64,000 nt of DNA, from the NCBI RefSeq assembly GCF_003313335.1, contig NZ_QMHP01000014.1:1-64000 (forward strand). The letters are read 5' to 3'. Below the pieces are notes generated by a model. The model had not been told where the DNA came from, did no database searches, and saw only the letters and a program-made list of their open reading frames with translations. Source of the DNA: Pedobacter zeaxanthinifaciens. Its GTDB lineage: Bacteria > Bacteroidota > Bacteroidia > Sphingobacteriales > Sphingobacteriaceae. Shown here piece by piece: positions 16,839-25,626 of this stretch. The translations under genes were made by a program, and so were the position numbers. The first letter of the stretch is position 1, and every line of letters begins with the position of its first letter.

Positions 16839-17636
16839 TTGCGATATTTTTTTCACATCGGTTACAACGGCCACACTTACGGCGGTTGGCAAAGGCATCC
16901 GAAGGCAAACAGTGTACAGGAAATTATTGAAACTGCCTTAAGTGGGATATTAAAAACACCCACTGGCATAGTAGGTTGTGGGCGTACAGATAGCAAGGTT
17001 CATGCAAGTCAGTATTTTTTTCACGTTGATATTGATCTGCCACTTCGCGACGATTTTATCTTCATCCTTAACAAAACACTGCCGCACAACATTGCCATTT
17101 TTGATGTGATTCCTATGGATGGAAAGCAACATGCCCGTTTTGATGCCGTACAGCGACAGTACGATTATTATTGGCATACCTACAAAAACCCTTTCTTGGG
17201 TCAGCTTAGTTCGTTTCATCAAATTGGCAAACTAGATTTGTTGGAAATGAAAAAAGCAGTGGCGCTACTACCAAAATATAAAGACTATAGGGCATTTTGT
17301 ACCACTCCGGATAAAAACGAACATACCATCTGTAACGTAATGGATGCTAAATTGTATTGCGCTGCCAATGAAGAACATTTCCGTTTCCACATATCATCTA
17401 ACCGCTTTTTAAGTAAAATGATTAGACTTTTAATGGGCAATATTTTACGGATTGGCTCCCATCAAATGAGCGTGGATGAGTTCGAGCATCATTTAATCTC
17501 CAAGGAAATACCTAGAGATTTCCACGCCGCTTCCGGAGTTGGCCTTTACCTGTCAAAAGTAACCTATCCCTACCTTAATTTAGCGGCTCGTACGGAGTTT
17601 AACAACTTCGCAAAGAGCAGTTGGATTGAAATTTAA
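16839..17636 (+). CDS. truA: tRNA pseudouridine synthase A
   Basis: 265 residues, close to E. coli TruA. Converts uridines at positions 38-40 of the anticodon arm to pseudouridine. The catalytic aspartate is in GRTDSKVHA. The N-terminal FHIGYNGHTYGGWQ and the later FRFHISSNRFLSKMIRLLMG and PRDFHAASGVGLYL are characteristic. The start is TTG at 16839, 3 nt after the DinB stop; the next Met is far inside the conserved domain, so TTG is the only reasonable choice. Somewhat divergent from typical TruA, as is common in Bacteroidota. Confidence 0.9.
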   Translation: MRYFFHIGYNGHTYGGWQRHPKANSVQEIIETALSGILKTPTGIVGCGRTDSKVHASQYFFHVDIDLPLRDDFIFILNKTLPHNIAIFDVIPMDGKQHARFDAVQRQYDYYWHTYKNPFLGQLSSFHQIGKLDLLEMKKAVALLPKYKDYRAFCTTPDKNEHTICNVMDAKLYCAANEEHFRFHISSNRFLSKMIRLLMGNILRIGSHQMSVDEFEHHLISKEIPRDFHAASGVGLYLSKVTYPYLNLAARTEFNNFAKSSWIEI

Positions 17637-17720
17637 CGTCAGCTAACTAAAATTTTATTAGCTCTTGAAGAACCTTAAGTCCGTTTCTTTGTTGATTTAC
17701 TACACCAAAATCTAAAGAAA

Positions 17721-17909
17721 ATGAACATCACTGGCACAACAAAAGGTAACGATAAAGAAATAGACAAAGGGGATAAACCTTTGAACAGCGTAAAAAACGA
17801 TATCGAAAAAGGGAAAATCAAACAGGTGAAATCCAAAAATCCTGCAAAACAACGTGAACAAAGTGAGCAGCCCGTTCACCCTATCAAAAAAGCCCCAAAA
17901 GATCAATAA
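17721..17909 (+). CDS. Small basic hydrophilic protein (hypothetical)
   Basis: 62 residues, very rich in Lys, Asp, Glu, Gln and Pro, with no hydrophobic core; probably disordered. No domain recognised. In favour of a real gene: ATG start, its own downstream terminator 5 nt after the stop, and a free-standing position between TruA and a tRNA. Against: shortness and low complexity. The opposite-strand frame here overlaps the tRNA and is not credible. Confidence 0.5.
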   Translation: MNITGTTKGNDKEIDKGDKPLNSVKNDIEKGKIKQVKSKNPAKQREQSEQPVHPIKKAPKDQ

Positions 17910-17913
17910 ATAG

Positions 17914-17946
17914 AAAAGCCTTGAACCATAAATCCAAGGCTTTTTT
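17914..17946. terminator. Bidirectional intrinsic terminator
   Basis: Ten-bp stem AAAAGCCTTG/CAAGGCTTTT with an 11-nt loop and T runs in both directions. It ends transcripts of the small ORF on the plus strand and lies immediately beyond the 3' end of the minus-strand tRNA-Arg. Confidence 0.85.
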
Positions 17947-17947
17947 G

Positions 17948-18019
17948 TGCTCCCGACGAGATTCGAACTCATATCGATGGTACCGGAAACCATAATTCTA
18001 TCCATTGAACTACGGGAGC
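17948..18019 (-). tRNA. tRNA-Arg (anticodon CCG)
   Basis: On the minus strand a full cloverleaf can be drawn: acceptor GCTCCCG/CGGGAGC with discriminator A, D arm GTTC..GAAT, anticodon stem ATGGT/ACCAT around loop TTCCGGT (anticodon CCG, reading CGG), and T arm ATGAG/CTCGT with loop TTCGAAT. CCA is not encoded. The shared terminator follows directly. Confidence 0.95.
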
Positions 18020-18220
18020 AAACTATCCGGCAAATATAGTTATTCCTAGCGTTTGGCAAAGCGATTAGTTTAAACTTGAATGCACTCCTCGTTAAGCCAT
18101 CGTTAAATTGATATGAAAACTCGTTAAACCCAAAGCTAATTTGTATTAAACGACCAAGTTTTAAAATAAAAACCGCAACTTTACACGCCCTACAGGATAA
18201 AACACGCAAAACCAACGCTT

Positions 18221-19594
18221 ATGGAAGAACTGCAAGTAGAAGAAGTATTACATTTGTTGGAAAACGAAAATGATAGGCAACTAAAAGCCTACCTCAATGA
18301 GCTCAACATTTCTGATGTGGAAGAGCTGATTGATGAACTTCCTCAATATGCAGTTAAATTTATTGAAACGCTTTCCATAAAACGTGCGGTAAACGTATTC
18401 CGAATCCTTGATTTTCCAACACAGGAAAGAATCATTAAAAAACTACAAGCCAATAAGTTAGCTGAAATCATCAAGCAATTACCTCCCGATGATAGGACGG
18501 CACTGTTTGGCGAACTTACCGGCGATGCCGTTAAAAAATTATTGGTTTTACTTCCCGATAACGACCGAATAGAGGCACTTAATTTACTTGGTTACGCAGA
18601 GGATAGTGTTGGAAGGATGATGACTCCGGATTTCATCGCCGTAAAAACCGACTGGACTGTTAGCAGGGTCCTCAATCACATCCGTAGGTACGGCAAAAAC
18701 TCCGAAACTATTGATGTAATTTACGTCATCGATAAGGATGGTGTACTGCTGGATGATATCAGGATCAGGGAAATTCTCCTTTCGGATCCCGAAGCAAAAA
18801 TTGGTGAGCTAACCGATAATCGGCTGATTTCGTTGAATGTTACCGACCCGCAGGAGGAAGCAATTAACGTCTTCAAAATGAACAATCGCGTGGCTTTGCC
18901 AGTAGTGGACGATAAAAATATCCTTTTAGGCATTGTAACCGTGGATGACATTTTGTGGATTGCCCACGAAGAATATACCGAAGACATGCACAAAATGGGT
19001 GGTACCCAAGCACTTGACGAACCCTATCTGGACGTACCTGTTTTTGAACTCTACAAAAAACGGGTGGTTTGGCTAATTGTGCTGTTTTTTGGCGAGCTGC
19101 TCACCATCACCGCCATGTCCAACTTCGAAAGTCAAATTGCTAAAGTGGTTATTTTAGCCACCTTCATCCCGTTAATTATCTCAAGCGGTGGCAATAGCGG
19201 TTCGCAGGCTGCAACGCTCATTATTCAAGCTATGGCTCTTGGCGAGGTTACCATTAAAGATTGGTGGAATGTGATGAGAAGGGAAATTTTTTCAGGAATA
19301 TTTTTAGGCACTACTTTATGTCTACTCAGTTTTTGCGTAATTGGTGCTTGGCATATTTTAATGCCCGGTTTTAGCGAACATTATGTGCTTATCGGTTTGG
19401 TGGTAGGCTGCTCGTTAATTGGTGTAGTACTTTGGGGCACGCTAATGGGTTCCATGTTGCCTTTACTCCTCAAGCGTTTAGGTGCCGATCCCGCTGCATC
19501 TTCTACCCCATTTGTAGCTACCCTCGTTGATGTAACCGGACTAATCATTTATTTTTCGTTCGCCTTATTGTTTTTACGCGGAGTGTTGTTATAA
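18221..19594 (+). CDS. mgtE: Magnesium transporter MgtE
   Basis: 457-residue Mg2+ channel of the inner membrane. Domain order matches the family: an N-terminal helical superhelix (about 5-125, with PPDDRTALFGEL and LNLLGYAEDSVGRMM), two CBS domains (about 130-255; DDILWIAHEEYTEDMHKMGG at the end), then five transmembrane helices from about 290. SSGGNSGSQAATLIIQA is the pore signature and GADPAASSTPFVATLVD the last conserved loop. In studied homologs Mg2+ binding by the cytosolic domains closes the pore. No riboswitch-like leader was recognised in the 200 bp upstream. Confidence 0.95.
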   Translation: MEELQVEEVLHLLENENDRQLKAYLNELNISDVEELIDELPQYAVKFIETLSIKRAVNVFRILDFPTQERIIKKLQANKLAEIIKQLPPDDRTALFGELTGDAVKKLLVLLPDNDRIEALNLLGYAEDSVGRMMTPDFIAVKTDWTVSRVLNHIRRYGKNSETIDVIYVIDKDGVLLDDIRIREILLSDPEAKIGELTDNRLISLNVTDPQEEAINVFKMNNRVALPVVDDKNILLGIVTVDDILWIAHEEYTEDMHKMGGTQALDEPYLDVPVFELYKKRVVWLIVLFFGELLTITAMSNFESQIAKVVILATFIPLIISSGGNSGSQAATLIIQAMALGEVTIKDWWNVMRREIFSGIFLGTTLCLLSFCVIGAWHILMPGFSEHYVLIGLVVGCSLIGVVLWGTLMGSMLPLLLKRLGADPAASSTPFVATLVDVTGLIIYFSFALLFLRGVLL

Positions 19595-19627
19595 TTTAGA
19601 AAAGCAATTTCCAAGCTATTTTTAACG

Positions 19628-19687
19628 TCATTCCTGCTTTCACTTTTAGTCCCGATGAATCGGGAGCTAAGCCGTTCAATCAGGTTT
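19628..19687 (-). repeat. Dispersed repeat, family C, copy 2
   Basis: Read on the minus strand, AAACCTGATTGAACGGCTTA at one end and CTAAAAGTGAAAGCAGGAAT at the other, matching the copy at 6411-6478 but in opposite orientation. The middle holds a small palindrome (TCCCGATGAATCGGGA). Located between mgtE and the cvfB-like gene. Confidence 0.65.
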
Positions 19688-19827
19688 AATTGGCAAAAAC
19701 CATGCTATAAACCTAAAATGCCCACCTATCTGGCAAGGCATCACGTAATCTACTTGCGCTACGTAATTCAGCATCTTTTAAAATCGCTATGCAATAAATA
19801 ACTAACTTTGCATTTCAATTTCAACAA

Positions 19828-20655
19828 ATGATAGCAATAGGTAAATACAATCAATTAAGAGTAGCAGCAAAAAACAGTCAGGGTTTAAGCTTAACTGATG
19901 GCACCACAGAAGTACTACTTCCAATTAATGAAGTAACGGATGATATCGCTTTAGGCGATGAAGTGGATGCTTTTGTTTACCTCAATAAAGATGGCAATAC
20001 CATTGCAACCTTGAAAGAAGTATTTGCTACTGCTGATGAGTTTGCTTATTTGCAAGTGGTATCTGTTAATGATAGCGGTGCTTTTTTGGATATCGGTACA
20101 GATAAAGATATTTTCGTACCGACTAGGGATCAAAAGCGCCCCATGGAACTTGGCGAAAGCTATGTAGTTTATGTTTATCTAGATGAATTTTCGAATAAGC
20201 TGTTGGCCTCTTCCAAGGTAGATCAGTTTGTAGGAACTGATAACTACGAATTTGAAGAAGGCGACACGGTAGATTTACTCATTGTAGATAAATCTGACTT
20301 GGGATATAATGCCATCATCAATAATGAATTTATTGGTTTACTATACCATAACGAGGTATTTTCAACCGTTGAACCTGGACAGCGTACAACAGGATGGATC
20401 AAAACCATAAGAATTGATGGCAAAATAGATTTGACCTTGCAACCATCAGGTTTTGGCCACATTCTAGAAACTAAAGATTATATTTTAGAAGAACTAAAAG
20501 TAGTTGGCGAAATCAACTTAGGTGATAAGAGTTCTCCCGATGAAATATACAACCGATTTCAAGTAAGCAAAAGCGCATTTAAAAAAGCCATTGGCGGCTT
20601 ATATAAGGAGCGTTTAATTACTCTTTCTGATTACCAGATTAAGTTGGTGAAATAG
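19828..20655 (+). CDS. cvfB: S1-like RNA-binding protein, CvfB family
   Basis: 275 residues, consistent with CvfB: several S1-type OB folds (about 1-65, 66-135 and 140-215, the second with NDSGAFLDIGTDKDIFVP) and a C-terminal winged-helix domain (about 220-275, SPDEIYNRFQVSKSAFKKAI). CvfB homologs bind RNA and affect virulence-factor expression in staphylococci; the role in Bacteroidota is not established. The last codons (LVK then TAG) belong to a ~117-bp unit that is repeated twice more downstream. Confidence 0.88.
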   Translation: MIAIGKYNQLRVAAKNSQGLSLTDGTTEVLLPINEVTDDIALGDEVDAFVYLNKDGNTIATLKEVFATADEFAYLQVVSVNDSGAFLDIGTDKDIFVPTRDQKRPMELGESYVVYVYLDEFSNKLLASSKVDQFVGTDNYEFEEGDTVDLLIVDKSDLGYNAIINNEFIGLLYHNEVFSTVEPGQRTTGWIKTIRIDGKIDLTLQPSGFGHILETKDYILEELKVVGEINLGDKSSPDEIYNRFQVSKSAFKKAIGGLYKERLITLSDYQIKLVK

Positions 20656-20992
20656 CAAACTGTTCATCAACGTTGTCGCTGCAAGTACAAAGCAATCTAC
20701 TATGAAATTAGAAATAGCTTAGGATTGCTTCGTCCCTCGCAATGACGAAGCCTACATAAATTGGTGAAATAGCAAACTGGTCATTACACGTTGTTGCTGC
20801 AAGTACCAAGCAATCTATTGTGAAATTAGAAATAGCCTTAGATTGCTTCGTGCCTCGCAATGACGAAGCCTACATAAATTGGTGAAATAGCAAACTGGTC
20901 ATTACACGTTGTTGCTGCAAGTACGAAGGAATCTATTGTGAAATTAGAGATAGCTTAGGATTGCTTCGTACCTCTCAATGACGAGGCCTGCA
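20644..20992. repeat. Three tandem copies of a ~117-bp unit starting in the cvfB 3' end
   Basis: Units begin at 20644, 20761 and 20879 with TTGGTGAAATAGCAAACTG and each contains GATTGCTTCG..CCTC.CAATGACGA. The first unit carries the true last codons of the cvfB-like gene; units 2 and 3 carry vestigial copies. Sequence drift between units suggests the duplication is not very recent. The CAATGACG part is related to the palindrome at 25564-25626. Confidence 0.9.
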
Positions 20993-20998
20993 AAATAA

Positions 20999-21031
20999 AA
21001 AGGAGCAAATTTTAATTCGCTCCTTTTTTTT
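20999..21031. terminator. Intrinsic terminator downstream of the cvfB repeats
   Basis: Eight-bp stem AAAGGAGC/GCTCCTTT, 12-nt loop and eight T residues on the plus strand; also usable on the minus strand (T5). It lies between the convergent cvfB-like and metZ-like genes. Confidence 0.88.
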
Positions 21032-21034
21032 GCT

Positions 21035-21120
21035 TAATGCCAACTGAAAACTGTTAATTGAAAAACTGTTAACTGAAAACTGCTAACTGAAAACTGAAAA
21101 CTGCTAACTGCCAACTGCTA
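21035..21120. repeat. Low-complexity phrase repeat at the metZ 3' end
   Basis: Tandem variants of AACTGAAAACTG and CTAACTGCCAACTG that run into the stop codon of the metZ-like gene (21118-21120). Simple-sequence expansion; no ORF. Confidence 0.75.
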
Positions 21121-22284
21121 ACTGCCTAGCGCTTGCTCAATATCTTTCAAAATATCATCAATATGTTCTAAACCAATTGACAATCGGATAGAACCCTGTT
21201 CAATACCTACAATATTTCGTTCTTCTTCGGTAAGTTTACTGTGCGTACTTGTAGCAGGATGTGTTGCTATGGATCTAGTATCTGCTAAGTTTGCAGAAAT
21301 AGAAAACATTTTCAAGCCATCCATAAATTTTCTAGCGCCATCTACGCCACCTTCAACCACAATCGTAACAATACCTCCACCTTGTTTCATTTGTTTTTTG
21401 GCAATTTCATGCTGTGGATGCGAAGCTAAGAAAGGATATTTTACCAACTTGATCTTAGGGTGTTTCTCCAAATATTCGGCCACTTTAAGGGCATTTTCAC
21501 AATGGCGATCCATACGTACAGCCAAAGTTTCTAAGCTCTTTGATAAAATCCAAGCATTGAAAGGAGAAAGTGCCGGACCGCTGTGGCGAGCAAATGCTAC
21601 CACTTCCGCAATCAACGCCTTGCTGCCTAAAATCATCCCTCCTAATGCACGCCCTTGTCCATCAATGTATTTCGTAGCTGAATGGATAGAGATATCAGCG
21701 CCTAATCTAATTGGTTGTTGTAAATAAGGTGTAGCAAAGCAATTATCTACCACCAACAAAGCATTGTGTTTTTTTGCTAATTCAGCTAAAAATGCTAAGT
21801 CAATAATATCAATACCCGGATTTGAAGGCGTTTCAACGAAAATGATTTTAGTATTTGATTTTATTAAAGCTTCCCAGTCCTGTGGCTTATCTAAATCTGC
21901 GTAATCAAACGTAACTCCCCACTTAGCAAATACATTGGTAAGCAATTGGTGAGTTGAGCCAAAAACTGAGCGACTAGAAACAATATGATCACCATTTTTT
22001 AGGAAAGCAGCAAAAGTGGTGAAAATTGCTGCCATACCTGTAGCCGTGGCAAACCCATCTTCAGCACCTTCCAATAACGCCATTTTCTCTATAAACTCCG
22101 AAGTATTTGGATTAGAATAACGGCTATACACATTACCTTCTTTTTCGTTGGCAAACAAAGCACGCATCTCTTCCGCGTCATCAAACTTATAACTAGAAGT
22201 TAAATAAATTGGTGCAGAGTGTTCCTTATGTAAACTTCTTTCGGTTTGAGTGCGTATAGCGATGGTTTCAAAATTTTCAGACAT
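21118..22284 (-). CDS. metZ: O-succinylhomoserine sulfhydrylase (trans-sulfuration enzyme family)
   Basis: 388-residue PLP enzyme that would combine an activated homoserine with sulfide to give homocysteine in methionine synthesis. The PLP lysine is Lys205 in SIHSATKYIDGQGRALGG; the GQGR form is typical of MetZ-like members, while cystathionine gamma-synthases usually have HSD variants. Conserved YSRYSNPNT and ETPSNPG stretches and a C-terminal LSIGLEHIDD are present. Cystathionine synthase or lyase activity is the main alternative. Transcribed on the minus strand with the OsmC gene upstream, separated by a family-A palindrome. Its last codons abut a phrase repeat. Confidence 0.88.
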   Translation of the reverse strand: MSENFETIAIRTQTERSLHKEHSAPIYLTSSYKFDDAEEMRALFANEKEGNVYSRYSNPNTSEFIEKMALLEGAEDGFATATGMAAIFTTFAAFLKNGDHIVSSRSVFGSTHQLLTNVFAKWGVTFDYADLDKPQDWEALIKSNTKIIFVETPSNPGIDIIDLAFLAELAKKHNALLVVDNCFATPYLQQPIRLGADISIHSATKYIDGQGRALGGMILGSKALIAEVVAFARHSGPALSPFNAWILSKSLETLAVRMDRHCENALKVAEYLEKHPKIKLVKYPFLASHPQHEIAKKQMKQGGGIVTIVVEGGVDGARKFMDGLKMFSISANLADTRSIATHPATSTHSKLTEEERNIVGIEQGSIRLSIGLEHIDDILKDIEQALGS

Positions 22285-22303
22285 TGTAGTAATAGTATTG
22301 GAT

Positions 22304-22381
22304 ATAATGCCTCCCCCTACCCCTCCAAAGGAGGGGAGTTTAAATTATGCTCTCCTTCCCTTTGGGGAGGTTGGGTGGGGC
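22304..22381. repeat. Palindromic repeat, family A, intergenic copy
   Basis: Contains CCCCTCCAAAGGAGGGGAG and CTTCCCTTTGGGGAGGTTG, matching the copy at 5033-5115. It fills the gap between the OsmC stop and the metZ start. Confidence 0.85.
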
Positions 22382-22794
22382 TAATTTATGGTATATGTAA
22401 AATTTATAGTTGCTGATCTGCCTAAAATATTAGAAACAGAGCAGTATTTATCAAAGGTCATTTGCAAAGCACGCTCAACCTTAGCTACGCTTAATTCGCC
22501 AAATAAGTTGAATTGAATATCAATATTTTCGAAAATCGCTGGAGTTTCATCTTCTCTCCTTGTGGCTTTGATATTGATTTTGATGTCTTTTAAATCTTCC
22601 TTTTGCTTGGTAAGGATATTCACCATATCAATGCCGCTGCAACCGCCCAAGCCAACAAGCAGCGTTTCCATGGGTCTAAATCCCTTTCCAGTTCCGCCAA
22701 TGGCAGGGTTGGCGTCTAGTTCTACCGAAAAACCACCACTATTTGTAGCTTTAAAATTAAATTTTCCGCTTTTGCGGATCAGGTTGATTTCCAT
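22381..22794 (-). CDS. OsmC family peroxide-reductase-like protein
   Basis: 137 residues. OsmC/Ohr fold: the N-terminal beta part (FNFKATNSGGFSVELDANP), the helix with the first redox Cys in LLVGLGGCSGIDMVNIL, and the second Cys in MTFDKYCSVSNIL near the C-terminus. Members reduce organic hydroperoxides with thiol donors, but the YhfA-like branch, which this resembles (GLGGCSG, SNIL), is poorly characterised. Its stop codon touches the family-A repeat. Probably cotranscribed with metZ. Confidence 0.88.
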   Translation of the reverse strand: MEINLIRKSGKFNFKATNSGGFSVELDANPAIGGTGKGFRPMETLLVGLGGCSGIDMVNILTKQKEDLKDIKINIKATRREDETPAIFENIDIQFNLFGELSVAKVERALQMTFDKYCSVSNILGRSATINFTYTIN

Positions 22795-22802
22795 TTCTGT
22801 AG

Positions 22803-22862
22803 TATTGAGTATTGGGATATGAGATGTGAGATCTTATGCCCTACATCTCATGCCTAATACCT
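22803..22862. repeat. Imperfect palindrome between ispE and the OsmC gene
   Basis: TGAGTATTGGGATATGAGAT is mirrored by ATCTCATGCCTAATACCTCA; the inner arms TGAGATGT/ACATCTCA are exact. Short words are repeated in inverted orientation, the same style as the arms around the four-helix-bundle gene but with nothing between them. Confidence 0.7.
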
Positions 22863-23665
22863 CATAAATCGTAAAAAACTAAATTATCTTTTTCCAAGTC
22901 TGGCAATTTCACCTCATTTTCAAAAATTCCAAAAACAGATGATCCGCTTCCACTCATCAGTGCAAATTTAGCTCCTGCTTGGTAAAGCTTTGTCTTTATT
23001 TGTTCAATTTGTGGATATTGTTGGAACACTGATGGCTCGAAATCATTGAAAATATGAGCTTGCCAGTCTTGTAAGGGCAAATGTATCAAATCTTTTAAAG
23101 AAGTAGAAGGTTGCTTTACATTTACTTTGCTGTAAGCCTGCGCCGTAGAAACGTGTACGGGAGGTTTAACCAACACCAAGTAATATGCCGATAAATCAAC
23201 GGATAACTCCTCAAATTCATCGCCTTTGGCAAAAGCATAAGTAGGTTTGTTTTTTACAAAAAATGCGCAATCAGCTCCAAGAGGCCTTACATAGGCTTCC
23301 ATTTGTTCAACAGATAAGCCTAAATTAAATTTCTGGTTAACGAGTTTAACTAAAAAAGCAGCGTCCGAACTTCCACCTCCTAATCCAGCACCAACTGGTA
23401 TATTTTTAAGCAACACAATTTGTTGGTTAGGCAGGTCAAAATCTTTCTGCAGAATTTTAAACGCCTTGATGCAGATATTATCACCAGCATCACCTGGAAT
23501 ATCAACGCCTTTAATCAACATCGAAGTTTCCTCCGCATCTATCAACTCTACCACGTCATTTATCCGGATGGGATAAAAAACAGTTTGCAAGTTATGATAG
23601 CCATCAGCACGTTTTTCTGTAAGGAATAAGCCCAGATTTATTTTTGCGTTTGCAAATGTTAACAT
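22862..23665 (-). CDS. ispE: 4-diphosphocytidyl-2-C-methyl-D-erythritol kinase
   Basis: 267-residue GHMP kinase of the MEP isoprenoid pathway; phosphorylates CDP-methylerythritol. The ATP-binding GHMP loop PVGAGLGGGSSDAA is at 90-103, the N-terminal FANAKINLGL carries the catalytic Lys, and RPLGADCAFF the catalytic Asp region. The C-terminal ALMSGSGSSVFGIF glycine-rich motif is intact. Upstream the gene is separated from DUF1287 by 276 bp of repeat-like sequence, so it probably has its own promoter. Confidence 0.95.
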   Translation of the reverse strand: MLTFANAKINLGLFLTEKRADGYHNLQTVFYPIRINDVVELIDAEETSMLIKGVDIPGDAGDNICIKAFKILQKDFDLPNQQIVLLKNIPVGAGLGGGSSDAAFLVKLVNQKFNLGLSVEQMEAYVRPLGADCAFFVKNKPTYAFAKGDEFEELSVDLSAYYLVLVKPPVHVSTAQAYSKVNVKQPSTSLKDLIHLPLQDWQAHIFNDFEPSVFQQYPQIEQIKTKLYQAGAKFALMSGSGSSVFGIFENEVKLPDLEKDNLVFYDL

Positions 23666-23699
23666 CTTTTTGATTTTAGATTGTAGAAGTACGATTTTA

Positions 23700-23941
23700 G
23701 ATTTAATTTAAACACAATGACACAAAAAGCACTAAGTTTTGAATTTTTGTGTCTATGGCAACGAAGATACGAAGAGCACTAAACTTTAAGTCCTATAAAT
23801 CGTAAATCTAAATTCCTATTATTAAACATTAAGTCACGGAGAGCATTAAGGTTATTTTTTATGACTTATCGCCACTAATATAAAGAGCACTAAACTTTCA
23901 GACTTACAAATCGTAAATCTAAAATCGTAACTCGTAAATCA
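23700..23941. repeat. Degenerate phrase repeats between DUF1287 and ispE
   Basis: Words such as AAATCGTAAATCTAAA and AGAGCACTAAACTTT occur twice, together with variants of ACAATGACACAAAAAGCACTAAG. Related in style to the TTAACCACCTAAGACACCTAA units at 57307-57552. No coding potential seen. Confidence 0.6.
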
Positions 23942-24532
23942 CTATAACCTATAACTATAGTGTCCAATAATTTTCCAAACAAATAGCACATCTTCCATTA
24001 CCTGACCCGAGCCTATATTATGTACAATCAAATAACGCTTACCGTCTCCTGATTTCCTGTCGACCACTAAACCTATATGTAATTGTCGGCCGTTTAAATC
24101 CCAACAAACAATATCTCCTGGCAGGTAGTCTTCCAATTTTTTTGTCATCGGTTTTACCTTACCCTTACGTTTAAAAAACACCATCAAGTTAGGCACACGC
24201 CTGTGATCAATATTTTTATCAGTAGTTTTCATGCCCCAATTGTTTGGATACAACCTGAAATTGGCCTTCATATCTTCATGTACTTCTTTCTGCAAGTCAA
24301 TACCCAACTTCCGATAAGCTCTAATCACTACATCGGTGCAAACTCCCCTATCCGCTGGCACATCGCCATTAGGATACGCTATTCTAAAATAAGCAGGGTC
24401 GTAAACTACTTTATCTCTGGTTAAGGTAATGGTAGCATCAGAAAGCTTTTGAGGGGTTAACGATTGCGCAAAGCTTGCCGTAAAAAACAAACTGCTTAAA
24501 ACAACAAAATGTACTATTTTTCTAAACATCAT
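23942..24532 (-). CDS. DUF1287 domain protein, exported papain-like (NlpC/P60-related) fold
   Basis: 196 residues with a signal peptide (VHFVVLSSLFFTASFAQ). The DUF1287 signature is clear: VYDPAYFRIAYPNGDVPADR, a Cys in RGVCTDVVIRAYRK, DHRRVPNL, LPGDIVCWDL and a His in LHIGLVVD. The Cys/His arrangement resembles cell-wall NlpC/P60-type amidases or peptidases, so a periplasmic peptidoglycan-related role is likely; activity is not established for the family. Two adjacent ATGs begin the gene. TAGATTTG on the minus strand at 24547-24540 could be its -7 element, which would give an almost leaderless mRNA. Confidence 0.85.
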   Translation of the reverse strand: MMFRKIVHFVVLSSLFFTASFAQSLTPQKLSDATITLTRDKVVYDPAYFRIAYPNGDVPADRGVCTDVVIRAYRKLGIDLQKEVHEDMKANFRLYPNNWGMKTTDKNIDHRRVPNLMVFFKRKGKVKPMTKKLEDYLPGDIVCWDLNGRQLHIGLVVDRKSGDGKRYLIVHNIGSGQVMEDVLFVWKIIGHYSYRL

Positions 24533-24761
24533 GGTTGAACAAATCTAGTTGATTTTGAAGATAAAATCTCGATTTTGATCATAGAATTCCAACAATCATC
24601 AACACTGTTGAAAAACATAAATACGAGGTTGAGTTTTAATAGCTAGATTTGTATTTTACATTTTAGGCATGTTATATTGGCCATCATTTGGAGCGTAGCG
24701 AAGAATCTATTTTTAATTGTTAGATCCTTCCTGCCGTTAGGATGAAAAAGCGTAGCGTTAT

Positions 24762-25556
24762 ATGAAACAGTATTTAGATTTGATGCAGCATGTGCTTGAT
24801 AACGGCACACAAAAACACGATAGAACGGGAACAGGTACCATCAGCGTATTTGGTTATCAAATGCGTTTCAATTTGCAAGAGGGTTTCCCAATGGTGACCA
24901 CTAAAAAACTGCACTTAAAATCTATCATCCACGAGTTGATTTGGTTTTTAAAAGGCGATACCAACATCAAGTATTTAAAAGACAATGGCGTTCGTATATG
25001 GGATGAATGGGCAGATGAGAATGGAAATTTAGGACCTGTGTACGGTTCGCAATGGCGCAGCTGGCCAACCCCAAATGGTGGCCATATTGACCAAATTACT
25101 CAAATCATCAACACCATTAAAAACAATCCGGACTCTAGGAGAATTATTGTTTCAGCTTGGAACGTTGCTGAAATTGAAAACATGGCGCTACCTCCATGCC
25201 ATGCCTTTTTTCAGTTTTATGTAGCAGATGGCAAGTTAAGCTGTCAGTTATACCAACGCAGTGCAGATATTTTTCTAGGTGTACCTTTCAACATTGCGTC
25301 CTACGCTTTACTCACGATGATGGTTGCGCAAGTTTGCGGCTTAGAGGCTGGAGATTTCATTCATACCTTTGGCGATGCACATATTTACAACAACCATTTG
25401 GAGCAGGTAAAATTACAGTTGAGCAGAGATCCTAAACCATTGCCAACCATGAAAATCAATCCTGAGGTGAAAGATATCTTCGATTTCAAATTTGAAGATT
25501 TTGAATTGTTAAATTACGAAGCACATCCACATATTAAAGGTATAGTAGCGGTTTAA
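24762..25556 (+). CDS. thyA: Thymidylate synthase
   Basis: 264 residues, the same length as E. coli ThyA. Makes dTMP from dUMP using methylenetetrahydrofolate. Catalytic Cys146 in PPCHAFFQFYV, the folate/dUMP-binding YGSQWRSW, and SCQLYQRSADIFLGVPFNIA with HTFGDAHIYNNH are all intact. Encoded immediately upstream of dihydrofolate reductase, the enzyme that recycles its dihydrofolate product; the two are separated only by an 84-bp gap holding a perfect palindrome. Confidence 0.97.
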   Translation: MKQYLDLMQHVLDNGTQKHDRTGTGTISVFGYQMRFNLQEGFPMVTTKKLHLKSIIHELIWFLKGDTNIKYLKDNGVRIWDEWADENGNLGPVYGSQWRSWPTPNGGHIDQITQIINTIKNNPDSRRIIVSAWNVAEIENMALPPCHAFFQFYVADGKLSCQLYQRSADIFLGVPFNIASYALLTMMVAQVCGLEAGDFIHTFGDAHIYNNHLEQVKLQLSRDPKPLPTMKINPEVKDIFDFKFEDFELLNYEAHPHIKGIVAV

Positions 25557-25563
25557 ATTATAT

Positions 25564-25626
25564 CGTCATTGCGAGGCACGAAGCAATCTTAAAGTGGAAG
25601 AGATTGCTTCGTGCCTCGCAATGACG
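25564..25626. repeat. Perfect 26-bp palindrome (family B) between thyA and the DHFR gene
   Basis: Arms 25564-25589 and 25601-25626 (CGTCATTGCGAGGCACGAAG then CAATCT, mirrored exactly) with an 11-nt loop. It resembles the widely dispersed GTCATTGCGAGGCACGAAGC repeats of many bacteria. No T run follows, so it is a folded intergenic repeat rather than a canonical terminator. Confidence 0.92.

Noticed and set aside
17712..18215. 167-codon minus-strand open frame
   Set aside because: Runs through the tRNA-Arg gene and the terminator, so it cannot be a normal coding gene.
20644..20992. Possible CRISPR array
   Set aside because: The period is ~117 bp with similarity along the whole unit; there are no short direct repeats with unique spacers and no cas genes.
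22285..22303. SAM riboswitch upstream of the metZ-like gene
   Set aside because: Only ~20 bp lie between the repeat and the start codon, and no riboswitch core fits.
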